A stretch of 64,000 bases of DNA, taken from the NCBI GenBank assembly GCA_951640165.1, contig OX621246.1, positions 459,001 to 523,000 of the forward strand, written 5' to 3'. Position 1 is the stretch's first letter, and each line of letters starts with the position of its first letter. The translations under genes were made by a program, and so were the position numbers. Under the pieces are notes generated by a model. The model had not been told where the DNA came from and made no database searches. It saw only the letters and a list, made by a program, of their open reading frames with translations. Positions 1 through 34,440 of this stretch are shown here, piece by piece. Source of the DNA: Pseudoips prasinana (Eukaryota > Arthropoda > Insecta > Lepidoptera > Nolidae).

Positions 1-62
1 GGGTTCGATTCTCACCCGGGACAGAAATTTGTGTGCATGGACATGTCTATTTGTCCTGAGTC
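1..62 (+). repeat. 3' part of a tRNA-derived SINE, cut by the window edge
   Basis: The window opens on a tRNA B-box-like segment (GGGTTCGATTCTCACCC) followed by GGGACA and a SINE-like body. The same arrangement of B box, then a GGACA-type word, then a T-rich tail occurs at 59.1 and 57.9 kb on the other strand. The tRNA-like head lies outside the window. Confidence 0.5.
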
Positions 63-182
63 CGAAATGTATCTATATACGTATGTATTTACAAAAGAAA
101 AGTAGGATAATATACTACTTATTTTATAATATACTGCATATTATGCAGTATATCAATTATCTTGTTTTTTTTTTTTTATTAA

Positions 183-345
183 GGTATTTATTCACGTAGA
201 CTTTAAAAAAGCGCTTGTAAATAGTCAGAACATGTTTGTAGTAATACAGTTATTATTTCTAGTTGCTTATTACAGATATTTAGTTACATGGAATGTTAAA
301 ACATTTATACAATTTATTTTATAATAGTAGTGATATTTAGCTAGC
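183..345 (+). repeat. Interspersed repeat D, copy 1
   Basis: This roughly 165-bp unit contains GTATTTATTCACGTAGAC, AAGCGCTT, AATAGTCAGAACATGTTTG and a GATATTTAGCTAGC end. Closely related copies lie at 14950-15145 and 58925-59112 on the minus strand. At both 181 and 59.1 kb it sits directly downstream of a tRNA-like SINE and a T-rich run, so it may be the body of that SINE rather than a separate element. Confidence 0.55.
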
Positions 346-365
346 TTTTAGCTAGCTAGCTTTTC

Positions 366-432
366 ATAGTACAAGCTCTGCTTAGTTTGGGATCAGATGG
401 CCGTGTGTAAATATATCCCAGAATATTATTAT
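366..432 (-). repeat. SINE 3' module E, copy 1
   Basis: The segment holds ATAGTACAAGCTCTGCTTAG then TTTGGGATCAGATGG, and ends in a CCCAGAATATTATTAT-like tail. The same module recurs, in reverse orientation, at 10758-10832, 38927-39000 and 42150-42187, and it forms one end of the fuller SINE at 57696-57934. Confidence 0.55.
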
Positions 433-520
433 AATTTTGTAGGTAAATTTCTAATTCTCTAAAATATTATTGATAATTTAAATTATAATATAATATTAGC
501 CGACTGCCCGCCCGCAAATA

Positions 521-556
521 CACACACCGGCACAATTAGGGGAACACAAAAAAAAG
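521..556 (+). repeat. Left terminal inverted repeat of the Tc1 element
   Basis: 36 bp starting CACACACCGGCACAATTAGG and ending in a run of eight A then G. It pairs with 2025-2060 with two mismatches and is preceded by TA. Confidence 0.92.
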
Positions 557-811
557 GTATTATTTTTTTGCAACTAGTGGGTAATTCGTCAAGTGGTTAA
601 ATTTTTTAAGGTATTACCCTCGTATAACATAACATTTTGAGACATTTTGACATTTATCAATAATTTAACAGAAATTATACCCTCTTTAAGTGTTTGTTGA
701 CAGTCAGCGCTTTTAAGTGTTTTTGATAAGGATTTTGTTTGTGCACTCAATAGTGGCTCTAGCTTATTTTGTGTTTGTTGTTTGAAGAGTTAACATTGTA
801 TTGCATACAAA

Positions 812-1823
812 ATGAGTGATTTGCCGGCAACTGAAGTCGCCAGAGCTGTGACAATGATCGAGGAGGGTCACACATACCGTTCAGTGAGTCGAACGTTGGG
901 TGTGTCAGTATCTGTGATCCACCGTAATGTGAAACGGTTCAGACAGACAGGATCTTACGTGCGGAGGCGGGGACAAGGCAGAAAACGTGCAACCAGTGCC
1001 GTAGACGAACGTTTTATAAGGGTGAAAACGTTGAGAAACCGTCGTCAAACAGCTGTCCAGACCCGAAATCTTTTGGAAGAAGTCCGTAACGTGCGTGTAA
1101 GTGAACGAACAGTAAGAAGAAGGTTAAACGAAGTTGGTTTAAAGTCATATGTACCGGCTAAAGCGCCTAAACTTGAGGTAAGTCATCGAGTTGCAAGATT
1201 AGCGTTCGCTCGTCAGCACCAAGATTGGTCCGATGAATGGGGTCGTGTTTTATTCTCTGACGAAAGCCGATTCTGTGTAAATTTCATCGACGGGAGAGAA
1301 AGGATGTGGAGGTATCGAGGAGAACGGTACCATCAAGCCAATTTTACCGAAACGGTTTCATATGGTGGAGGGTCCGTTATGGTGTGGGGTGGCATAACTT
1401 TAACAGCACGCACCGCTTTGGTCATCATTGATGGCGGTTCTCTGACTGCACACAGATACATCACCGAGATCTTGGAACCCCATGTAATGCCTTTTGCCCC
1501 ATTTATAGGCCCAGATTTTGTGTTTATGCACGATAACGCACACTGCTCGCGTGGTTCGCGATTACCTAAATGAAATCGGAATTACTCAAATGGATTGGCC
1601 AGCACGATCCCCTGACATGAATCCGATAGAGCATGTCTGGGACATGATTGGACGGAAAGTGAGGGACAGGATTCCACCTCCTAGGAATGTTGAGGAGTTA
1701 AAATTGGCGCTAATTGAAGAGTGGGCCAATTTGCCTCAGGAAATGATTGAAAGTGTCATTAGAAGCATGGGCAGACGTATTCAAGCCCTAATTAGAGCTC
1801 GCGGAGGCAATACAAGATATTGA
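812..1823 (+). pseudogene. Tc1-family transposase, one frameshift
   Basis: This would cut and paste the surrounding element by a DDE-type reaction. Two overlapping frames (812-1573 and 1518-1823) together cover a full-length Tc1 transposase of about 340 residues. The N-terminal half shows paired helix-turn-helix sequence (around residues 8-60 and 75-120) joined by a GRKR basic hook. The catalytic aspartates are in VLFSDESRF and FMHDNA; the glutamate is in RSPDMNPIEHVWD. After allowing for the break, the second D and the E are spaced as in DD34E enzymes. The frame is lost next to HDNA (about 1535-1545), where a deletion of 2 or 8 nt would explain both the shift and the short spacing. The start at 812 is the first ATG after the inner inverted repeat. 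As read it makes no active enzyme. Confidence 0.92.
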
Positions 1824-2024
1824 TTATGTCTTTTCAAAGATAATTAATTTTTAAAAATTGTTCTATAAATTCAAAATGTCTCAAATTTCTTATTTTTTTT
1901 ATAATTATCTATAAATAAATATTGTTTAACCCTAGTTTCTGTTGTGACTTATTTATATTGAATAAACAAACCCAAATGAAGCGAAAAAAATGCATAAAAA
2001 GCTAATAAATTTAAAAAAAACTGT

Positions 2025-2060
2025 CTTTTTTTTGTGTTCCTCTAATTTTGCCGGTGTGTG
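2025..2060 (-). repeat. Right terminal inverted repeat of the Tc1 element
   Basis: Reverse complement of the left repeat with two differences. It is followed by TA, the target duplication. Confidence 0.92.
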
Positions 2061-2062
2061 TA

Positions 2063-3317
2063 TATGCACATGTAAGAAGGACAATATAAAAAGCAAATTG
2101 CATGCACCAGTACGATACCCAACACGTGTCCTCGTGTTCAGTCCTCCACGGATTCTCAAGGGCTGCTACTCGTCACGTGCTCGAATGATGTCACATTCGA
2201 GCACTTGAGTCCATCCCGGCATGATTAAACTGACAATTAGCGGAATTAACACTACATATTGATTTTGTATTTTGACAGAAGTTTTCAATTTGGACCGATT
2301 TGGTTGTCCATTCCGTTGTAAGGAAAGTGTCCCCGAATGTTTGCGCTGCACCGGTCATTAATATGCGCTAGATGCACCGCAGGTGACAGCACGGAGCCTT
2401 GCGGAATACCGCCAGTCCGCCATCACCACCGCCACCATCCGTCTAATGTGAAATCGTCGAAAAAAAGTGGCGACTGTTTACTGCGATATTACATATCACC
2501 TAAGATTTCAGTAAAAGCTAATTACTTTAGACAAATATTCATTTGTGCCGTCATGACCCAGCTAGGACAAACATACATTTCGATGTCTTCTGTTATAATA
2601 TTATATATGTATACCATACCTGTGACAACAATGTTAAATATGACCATAAACGTAGGAGATACTTATTACATATGTTGATGGTCCCCTTACTTTAACTGGT
2701 ACATAAATAGTGGAGGAAATACATATAAGGACCCAGTAAAGTAAACAATACCAGTTTGTGAAATATATTTTTTTTTGGTACTTCTAAAGCTTATGATCAA
2801 GTTTGTGGGAACTTTATATATTGTTTTTATTCAGCACACGTTCAGTTTCATAGGCCAAAGAGGCTCCATCCATACGATTCGTCTACTACTTATCATCATC
2901 TTAGATACATAGTTTGTCTTGGCTAACAGTACTAACATTTTGCTACAATGTACTGCAACTAACAGTCCATAGGTAGAGTCACCTCCACGTCGGCACTCCA
3001 GATACACTTTGACCTTTGCAGCGCCTTTATTACGTGGGTTTAAGAGCAATTTTCGTACTGCAAGTGTATCCACTGTCATGGTGTCAACTATACCAAAAGT
3101 TTGGTTTTCTCATCTAATGTGTTAAAGTGATGTGTCGTCATGTTGCCAAATTAAGTATGAACTCGTACGTCATAGCTATGTCGGTGTAGTGGGAGTGTTA
3201 ATGCGATAGATTGGATGTCAGCGGAGAGCCACCTGCTATTGATATGATATTCTGTTCTTTTAAGATATGTTTAGGAGTGAAGTGACAACGTTCAGCTAAT
3301 CTGTGCCAATAGTTGTG
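2063..3317. other. No gene recognised
   Basis: AT-rich sequence with short chance reading frames. The only structure I see is a hairpin at 2177-2204. The frame at 2337-2678 has no recognisable domain. Confidence 0.6.
2177..2204. repeat. Perfect 11-bp hairpin
   Basis: GTGCTCGAATG and CATTCGAGCAC are separated by six bases. Function unknown; the size suits a remnant of a small inverted-repeat element. Confidence 0.6.
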
Positions 3318-3392
3318 CTTCGTCGGTCTAGCACATGCGTGTCCAACCGCAGACAATGGGGTCCTGGGTTCAAATCCCGGGTTGTGCCAAAA
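3318..3392 (+). repeat. SINE family A, head fragment
   Basis: TCGTCGGTCTAGC (A-box-like), then CCAACCGCAGA and CTGGGTTCAAATCCCGGG (B box), matches the tRNA-like head of the fuller copies at 12266-12605 and 57993-58380. It is degraded at the 5' side. Confidence 0.7.
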
Positions 3393-3878
3393 AGTTATTT
3401 TGAGATTAATCTCTGAATGCAAAATCGTGTGAGGCTCGTGAATTGGAAACGTAAAATAAGGTTATTTTTAAAATAGATAGCTGCTTCCGCATGACCAATA
3501 AATCCGTTCTTCTCGATTCCACAAATAAAACTTAAAACTTGTTTGCTACGGGCACTAAGCAAGAAAGAAAAAAAAAATAAAAGGTATTACGATTTATGAA
3601 TGGCACAACCATTTATGCACCACATGTGCAGACATGTAGAAATAAATTAGGAGAATTATAAAATACGCTTTTGTTCCTAGCCATGTTAGCTCCACCAAGT
3701 TATGTGTAAGTAAACATACACACGATATTTTCCTAACCACTTAGTTTAGTTTCTTTATTTGCATTCATGTGTACATAGTTGTTTACATATATTTTGGACT
3801 CAACATGAAACCCTGTAAGGGCACAGCAAGTACATTATTAACAACTTAGAAACTAGGGCTTATCTTTATTACATTGTT

Positions 3879-3904
3879 ATATATATATATATATATATAT
3901 ATAC
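3879..3904. repeat. (AT)n microsatellite
   Basis: An uninterrupted AT dinucleotide run of about 13 units. It sits at the expected 3' end of the antisense LINE that follows, so it may have started as that LINE's tail. Confidence 0.9.
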
Positions 3905-5800
3905 ATAAAAAAGATACATAATCAAACTCATTTCATTACATCTTTTCAACATCATTATTACACAATTTATAACTTTAATTACAATTTTATATGAATACAG
4001 CAATAGTTATTACATGTCAAGTTTAATTTTACAATGAATTATATTTTAAATTATATTTAAATTGTCCTTAATAATTCTTACACAAGCTACTTTACCTACA
4101 TACTTATTTATCTTGCTTTTTTAAGTTCGTAGAGGGCATAATATGTGAATTTAGCGAGTTTATTTGATATATTTTGTATGTGAGCCTTCCAGTTTAAATT
4201 CGTATCTACAGTCAATCCTAATAATGTAAATTCATTTATACATTCTAATTGTATGTCACCATAGGAGTAATCAATATTTAGTTGTTTTTTTTGATAAGGT
4301 CTATACTGCATTAATTTAGTTTTTAAAAAGTTAATTTCTAAATTGTGATCTTTTAACCAATTTACTATTTTGGATAGTATTTTATCTAATAAAACACTTT
4401 GAGCATCTATTTCTTTAGGCAGTTCATTTATGTATATTAAGAAGAGTATGCAACCTAATACGCTACCCTGGGGGATTGACATATTTACATCAGCTTTTTG
4501 TGATCTGACCTGGGTGATGCTTCCTGTCTGTGCGTCGTGATATTCCACTTCTACATATTGTGTGCGATTTTTTAAATATGATCTGATCCACTCATGTGCG
4601 ATACCTCGAATTCCAATTTGGTATATTTTGTCTAGTAATATTTTATAGGACTCCCTGTCATACGCTTTGCTCATGTCGAGCAGTATTCCTATTGCATACT
4701 TTTTGTCATTTATAATGTTTAATGCCTCTTGTATGTACTTGAACACTGCTAAAGTTGTAGATTTAAATTTCCTAAACCCATTTTGGTTCTCATTAAAAAT
4801 GTTGTATTTTTCACAATAATAATATAGTCGTTTGAACATTGCACATTCTAAAATTTTTGAGAAAGTGGACAGTAATGCTATAGGTCTATAATTAGCCGTA
4901 ATTGTTTGGTCACCTTTTTTGTGTAAAGGTTTGATTATTGAAATTTTTAGTAGATCAGGGACTTTACCTTCCGTTAAAGATTGGTTAATAAGGAGAGTCA
5001 GTGGCATAGTAAATTGTGCGACACATAATTTTACTAACGATGGAGGAATTCCATCGTGACCAAAACTCCGCTTATTTTTTAGGTTTTGAATAATATATTT
5101 TGGTCTACTGGTCGTAGGTAGATAGAGTTTTCTAGAAAGCTTAAAGCAGGACGACCGATTGGGTCTTTAGTGTTTTTTGTTGCAGTTTTTCTTCCGACGG
5201 TCACAAAGTATTCGTTAAAAGTATTCGCTACAAGATAAGCATCTTCTGAAACATTATTGTTTATATTTAATGTTATGTTTTTTCGTGACTTGGTGGGCAA
5301 TTTATGTGTTCGTTCTTTTATTACTTGCCACATAGTTCTTGTAATATTTTCAGACTGTTTCATTTTATTTATATAGTGGATTTTTTGTGAAATTGTTACA
5401 GACTTTTTTAGTATTTTTTTATGATTAGATTTTTGTTCGTTTTCATAATTAACACTTTTAATTGGCGCTTATGTTTACAAGATATTTTTAGTCCTGTTGT
5501 AATCCATGTTTTGGACTTTTTATGTTTAATTTTAACAATTTTTTTAGGAATGTATTTATTAAATATTTTTTGCACAGTGTTATGAAAAGTGGTGTAGTTA
5601 TCATTTATGTCTTTTTTATCGTTTAAAATTTGTGTCCAATTGATTTTACTTAATTCAGTCTGAAATAATTTAATGTTATGATTGTTAAATTGTCTTTTAT
5701 ATGTATACCACGTTTTTCCGTCTTCAAATGTTTTATTGTTTTGTAAAGTTATGAAAATACCCTTATGGTTATAAAACAACGTGATTCTGTGCAACTATTA
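3880..5800 (-). mobile_element. 5'-truncated jockey/CR1-like LINE
   Basis: A minus-strand non-LTR retrotransposon remnant. Read from right to left it holds the linker after the endonuclease (5794-5408), a second linker block (5363-5079), the reverse transcriptase (5007-4108) and about 220 bp of 3' noncoding sequence ending at the AT repeat. The endonuclease is absent, consistent with 5' truncation during target-primed insertion. The clade within the jockey/CR1 group cannot be settled by eye. Confidence 0.85.
4108..5794 (-). pseudogene. LINE reverse transcriptase, fragmented, catalytic block deleted
   Basis: Three frames in order on the minus strand give the ORF2 linker and reverse transcriptase. 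Recognisable RT blocks are IIKPLHKKGD, NYRPIALLSTFSKILE, NGFRK, ILLDMSKAYD and SIPQGSVLGCILFLIYINEL, then the C-terminal INFLKTKLMQYR and FTLLGLTVDTNLNWKAHI blocks. After INELPKEIDAQSVL the text jumps directly to LDKILSKIVNWL, so the FADD motif with two catalytic aspartates and its neighbours is missing while the frame stays open. That is an in-frame internal deletion. Upstream stops and frame changes at about 5010-5080 and 5364-5407 also disable it. It cannot encode an active polymerase. Confidence 0.88.
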
Positions 5801-6689
5801 GGTACGTACGTGAACAAACATAACGTTGCGAATACTTGTGTTTGCCCCGCCCGGTGCCCGGTGCCTGGTGCCCGGTACTCAGTAATATATACTTACGTCT
5901 TCTAACTTGTTACTTGGTTAACTTTAGGGCGGAACGTAAGTATTTTATCTGTGCTTTTTAACGTTATTTTAAAGAGAATTTTTATGATATATTTTCACTG
6001 TTTAGTTGGTCAACCGCAGATAATGAGGTCCCAGTAACTAGCGAAGTTGCCCGCGCCGCGGCGAGCACGTGAAGCTGTTGCTCCTGCGCCCTCCGACATA
6101 GGCTAATGCCTTCGCAGTCTAAATTCGCCATGAGCACTATTATTACTAGATTTTCATTTATTTTACGCTTTGGTTAGGCATCGGGTATGTGGTCGCATGT
6201 GGTGGTACTACCTACCTATCCTGTTAACACTTTCTGTGTGAGACCATACTGATGCACTGGTGACGTTGTGCGGCTGACATACTTGCTTCTTATGAGAATG
6301 GTTTATCTTATTTAAGTTAGTGAATATCGGGAGGTATGAGTGAGGCCTCTCCACAGCACACTGGCGCGGCGTGCCCCGCTGCGTGCCGCCGCCGCCAATT
6401 GGCGCACAAAGGCGGTCTATTGTCCCACGGGATGGGGCACAAGCTACCGCGCGTTTCACCACTCTGAGCGCGTTTCTCGACGACTACCTACTATGTTTCA
6501 ACACTGTTGGGTTTTTAGTATTTCGTAAAAGTAATATGTATTGTATTTTATAAATGGTATACTTGTGTACTACAAAGCGCTCTAACGTTAACAATCACAC
6601 TATCTCTATGGATTGTTACGTTTAAAATAACGATTTACCTAAGTTTTATATATGAGGAATTTATGTAAGTCATGTGCCAAAGCCATTAA
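5801..6689. other. No gene recognised; short GC-rich patches
   Basis: Includes a SINE-A-like head scrap at about 6005-6035 (GTCAACCGCAGATAATGAGG) and two CpG-rich patches (6045-6115 and 6345-6475). Reading frames in the second patch have no recognisable domain. Confidence 0.5.
5849..5876. repeat. Short GGTGCCC minisatellite
   Basis: CCCGGTGCCCGGTGCCTGGTGCCCGGT-type repeats of about 8 bp, three to four units. Confidence 0.75.
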
Positions 6690-7371
6690 GTAAGCCCCTC
6701 TAGCACGGGGCTGCGCTCCGGTGCGCCGCCAGAAGACGGCCGGTTGGGTCGATTCCGCGCGTGATTCGCATTCACCGATTACGATTTATTGCGTATTTAA
6801 TCGAGGGGTCATTAGATCGCCGTGTTCAGATAAGGGAAACTCGGAGGTCAAAGCGGACTCCGAGCGACAGCTTGTCAGTCCGAATGGCCATTTGGCTGCT
6901 TCCGGACGAGAACCCTGGTGACACCCCGGCGAGGCAGTCTTTGTTTCGCTCGGATGACGGCTCAGGTGTCCACGAGAAGGAAGAACGCGGCGACCTTGTC
7001 CGTCCTTGCAGACTGATAATACGGGTTCGGGGTCTCGTGGAAACGTGACGTTCGGGGTCGCGACCCCGGTGCTATCTCTCCCTTTTAACCGCGTCTCGCG
7101 TCGCCATCGCCTCACTCGGCTCGCACGCTCCGCGCGTATCACGCCCTGCCATTCCGGTCGCGCGGAACTTTTCAAATATTACTAACTGAACGTTAATAAA
7201 AAATCTGAAAATAGTGTAAACGGAACCCGACCGATCCTACTATAGGTTTACATTTCCCTAAAGAAGGTGAGGGATGTGACTCGGGAGCTCCCCCGCGGGC
7301 GGTGCCGGCGATGGAGCGGTCCACTTACGTTGTGCTCTGGTTGCAGATACGCGAGGCAGTAAGAAGAAAAC
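6690..7371 (+). promoter_or_regulatory. Candidate FASN promoter and 5' leader
   Basis: A CpG-rich stretch directly upstream of the FASN start codon and clearly unlike its AT-rich surroundings. CTAAAGAAG|GTGAGG at 7266/7267 is a good donor and TTGCAG|ATACG at 7346/7347 a good acceptor. They would define an 80-bp intron in the 5' UTR, the same size as most coding introns of the gene. The transcription start cannot be read; a CCTTTTAA box at about 7081 is the only weak TATA-like candidate. Transcript 5'-end mapping would decide. Confidence 0.45.
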
Positions 7372-30786
<23,415 letters not shown>

Positions 30787-31696
30787 CGGCCCGCCGGCGG
30801 CCGCCGTCGCCGCCGCCGCCGCCGCCGCTAGAGGAGCGGACCTATTTTTATAAGGGGTAGTGTAAATTAGAGTGACGAGCGAAGTTGTGTACATAGTAAT
30901 AATAATACGATATTCTATTTATTGTACGTACATTAGTATTCTGGAGCCCGGCTCGCAGTTTGTGATACGCTACATTCCTAGCGGTGGGTACGAGGTACAT
31001 GCACGTGAGTGCGGCTAGTCTGTAGGTAGCATTGTTACATGGAGCGTGTAATCATGAAGTTACAACTAGTTCATAATAATTGCGCACGCGCGGAATGGAC
31101 ATGGATCAAAGGACTGTTGTCGATCGCTTGTCATGTTCTCAGAACGATAGGACCCTATAACTGTAGTCAGTTATATTTATACTAGAAATCTCATTGATAA
31201 AGCGATGCGATGCGTCAAACGGTAAAAAAACAATAGCTTTTCCACCGTCGGTACCGCCGGCAGTTGAACGCTTAGAATCATACGATGCACTATAAAATAG
31301 TGTCTACCGAAGGTACCATACAGGTACAACAGTATGTTCTTTAAAAACTTGATAGGTTATACACCTATAAAAATACCATATCAGCAATGATCTGACATTA
31401 TAAGTATTCCATGTCCCTTGGCAGCCGCGCAGGTGCCCGTGGCCGGCGCTTGCCGCACCGCTCGCCGGTCGCGACGCACTCTAGTGTTAAGTAGTATCAG
31501 TGTATGGTTGTTGTGGTATTTATTTTGTTACTAAAACGAGCCTGCGCCCTGTGATTAAAAGTGCATTATTTTATATCAGTTTGTTTTATTTTCGATATGT
31601 CTATTTATTTGTCGTTACGCTCTTGTGAATATGAGAGCCATACGCCTTACCTTGTGAAGTTGATATGCAAGGACAACGCACTATTCCTGCATCCCT

Positions 31697-31884
31697 CTAG
31701 ATACTGCGAAGAAGTACGTATCCGCATTGAAGGACCACGTGCTGATGAAGACCATAAAAAAGGTGTCACTAAATGGTTATATAGCAGTGCAGTGCTGCAG
31801 TATTGGCAAACATTAGACACTGCTAAGAAGTACGTATCCGCATTGAAGGACCACGTGCCGATGAGCACCATAAAAAAGGTGTCG
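31697..31884 (+). repeat. Two direct copies of a coding-like segment, 116 bp apart
   Basis: Copies start at 31697 and 31813 and share about 70 bp, each beginning with L-D-T-A-K-K-Y-V-S-A-L-K-D-H-V in one frame. Differences in the first 15 codons are all synonymous (CTA/TTA, GAT/GAC, GCG/GCT). The offset of 116 bp is not a multiple of three, so the copies lie in different frames. The second is open to a stop at 31921 (ending ENVLDGTLI). No family recognised. Confidence 0.55.
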
Positions 31885-32299
31885 CAAGCTGCTGAAAACG
31901 TATTAGACGGAACATTGATATAATAATAATTAATAGTCATGCAGTACTTTTGTACGGACTCACAATCGTGTGTGGTACACACTACGTGGTAGGTGCACGT
32001 AGTGTGTCATCACACAAATACAGACACCATACAATAAGCATAATTCTTCAGAAAAGTCGAACCACAAGTGACTGCAAATATCATTCGTAATATTACAATG
32101 CTTAGCCACGTATTTCACGAGCAAGCTACAAACATGCGTAATTGCAACAATTTTTCGCGTACTTCCCATTACAAGTTTCCGTAACATAATTATGTGCGTG
32201 TTTCAGAAACACGTAGACGTCGTTTCAGAAACAGTGTTTATAAACATTCATTGCTCAGTGAACACATGGCTTTCATGGCGCTAATTTGTGAGATGCGCT

Positions 32300-32450
32300 C
32301 ACTTCGAGCCTAGCGCGCCCCCAGCCTGCGGCCGCGGCCACCGGCCAGTGCCAGTGTGTGGCGAGCCGTCGCCGCGGACGCACGCCCGCCGCCGCCCGCG
32401 CCGCGCGCTCCTGCGCCCGCGTACGTGTGCGCTTACCGCCACTCTCTACT
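32300..32450. promoter_or_regulatory. CpG-rich island downstream of FASN
   Basis: Dense CpG (GCGGCCGCGGCCACCGGCC, CGCCGCCGCCCGCGCCGCGC) ending just before AATAAA signals at 32460 and 32475. It could be the end of the FASN transcript or a separate promoter. No protein is recognised in it. Confidence 0.3.
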
Positions 32451-32551
32451 TGCTGTATTAATAAACTATGTCGGCAAATAAATATAACACCGCCATATTA
32501 TTGTTCACTATCATTTCCACTGATTTAGTGAGTATCAATAAAAAAGTTTTA

Positions 32552-32977
32552 TTATACAAAACAAATGATGAACAGTGCTGTATGTTCGTAAAGTCTGAAT
32601 GTGGCACCTGAAGAGTGGACTTCACGTGTAGTGCAGTGATCGTTCTTACAGAAATAAAGTAAATGATGAGGATTTGTAACGAAGTGCCGTAGTGCGGCCG
32701 CTCGTTGGATTCTATCTTGGTTGGTATCTATAAGACTTTGAGAGACCCTTATCTGTGTAACTGCCAGTGAGTGAGGCTCGCCGAACCTAAGCATACATTC
32801 AAAATCATCTCCAATTCTTGAGATGTTATAAAAACTACGCACGTAGATACTATAGAGGATGTGGTGCACGGCTTCAGCAATGCTCTCTGTGAGACATAAT
32901 ATACAAAGATAACAAGCCGGCAAAGAATCCTGCGCCACCTTGTAATTAAATCTGCCCTTGATTAACCGCCACCGCAC
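32552..32977 (-). other. Open frame, possible LINE C-terminal zinc-finger-like tail
   Basis: A 141-codon minus-strand frame contains ACYLCILCLTES then EAVHHIL, which resembles the C-x2-C ... E-x3-H-x-L tail after the RT of R1-like LINEs. Nothing else in it is recognisable and the flanks show no element ends. Chance is a real alternative. Confidence 0.25.
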
Positions 32978-32979
32978 TG

Positions 32980-34347
32980 CAATCCATCCTTCTACGTATC
33001 AACACAAAGTGAAGAGATAACACAAAGCAATCAAACAACCGGACACTTTCGAAGTTATTGGTATGATATGCCTCAAAATTTTTTAGAGTTAGTTCGTACC
33101 AGAAACATGAAACATCTATACAAAGTAGGTACATACATTTTCGTCATACAGTTAAAAATTCGGATTCACCCGATTGATTTTAGTACGCCGCTAATGAAAA
33201 GACATTTACGATTAAATGTTTATCCTGAAATTGCCTAAGGAAGGACACGTTCACGTGATCAAGCGCAAGCGATATACATTTACGATCATTTAATGATGCG
33301 CACATTGTGCAAGGGCACTTTATGGCGCAGGTACAGGAAATAGGACTTTCCCGGAAGAAGATCTCGCTTTCAACAAACTGGAAGCATATTAATACATAGG
33401 TCGCGGTCGAGAATCATTTTGAAGTTGCTATGAATTATTATGAAACTGTAGGTATATCGGTCAAAAATAATGGAATGGATATCGGCTATAAATTATATCA
33501 TTAAAATGTGTCTAATAACATAAACAAAAATAATTAACAAGTTCGATTTGCAGCTAGCAGCTCAGCGGAGCAAGCGAAGTAATCTAGCACTTACCTTACG
33601 TAAAATACTTAGAACCTCAAAATCGGTACAGAGTAATTTTAACCGGCTACTAAAAAGACATTCATATTAAAACAAACACCAAGAACTAAGAAAATATATT
33701 TATTAAATAATTGATTTAAATGTTCGTTTATTTACTTCTTTAAGAGCCAGACTCATGGACTTAGAAACACATTATATGATACATAAATATAGAATTTTAC
33801 CGTGGTATAAGAATATTGCGGATGTTATATAGATTGAAAACCTTTTTACCATTGGGGACGAAATTGATGGTATTGCAGGCCCTGCTTCTTCCCATAATCG
33901 AGTATGGTGATGTGCTTCTTACATATGCTACGTTGGCCTAAATGCTGAATGACGAAAATGCTGCTCCTCAATAAACTTGACCGTCTTCTGAATTACCGCG
34001 TTCGATTCATATTCCATCTCCGTAATGTGTGTGTGAATCCCACCAAAACTGAGTCGCTGACTGTAGTCGTTTTATATAGAATTAAATACGACGTTTCATA
34101 AACGTATATTTGTAACCTTACCTTACCACCATATTATCTCGAGATCATCCAAAGAGCGACTGGTAGAGGATGCCTTCGGCAGTAAGTCCGCCTATTCTTG
34201 TGCAAAAGTTAAACAAATAACATAAATTGTTTTACAAAAAGTTGAATATTGAAACTAAACACCGGTCAAATGCAGTAATGTCAATGAAATGTATACAGTC
34301 TATAATGACATCAGTCACATTTCAGTTTGCAAAAATATGTAAATAAT
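32980..34347. other. No gene recognised
   Basis: AT-rich; two loosely similar segments around 33155-33210 and 33610-33670 (both with AAAAGACATT) suggest an old repeat, but this is weak. Confidence 0.5.
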
Positions 34348-34440
34348 AGTGTCCTCCTCGTCGGATTTGGCCCGCGGCGGCCAGTCTACATAGACACTAA
34401 GCACAGGGGCACTTATTATTGCATCACTCTGCTTCTTTAT
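34348..34440 (-). repeat. SINE family A, 3' fragment
   Basis: GTGTCCTCCTCGTCGGATTT, GCGGCGGCCAGTCT and CACAGGGGCACTT correspond to the 3' third of family A copies at 8030 and 57993. Confidence 0.7.

Larger units (their letters stand above)
521..2060 (+). mobile_element. Tc1-like DNA transposon, nearly complete
   Basis: A 1,540-bp element is bounded by 36-bp terminal inverted repeats (521-556 and 2025-2060, two mismatches) that begin CACACACCGG. Both ends are flanked by TA (519-520 and 2061-2062), the target-site duplication of the Tc1/mariner superfamily. A second inverted pair containing TTTGAGACATTTTGA lies inside (about 632-655 and 1868-1895), giving an IR/DR-like arrangement. The element carries one transposase reading frame broken by a single frameshift. 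Boundaries are direct observation; the Tc1 assignment follows from the TA duplication and the DD34E spacing. Confidence 0.93.
30787..32485 (+). other. FASN: Probable FASN 3' UTR region
   Basis: Sequence after the FASN stop. It starts GC-rich, then becomes AT-rich. Possible polyadenylation signals are ATTAAA at 31554 followed by a T/G-rich stretch, and AATAAA at 32460. The true 3' end cannot be chosen by eye. The segment at 31697-31884 contains a tandem duplication that may not belong to the UTR. Confidence 0.4.

Noticed and set aside
32552..32977. Confident R1-like LINE call
   Set aside because: Only one Cys/His phrase fits; kept as a low-confidence entry instead.
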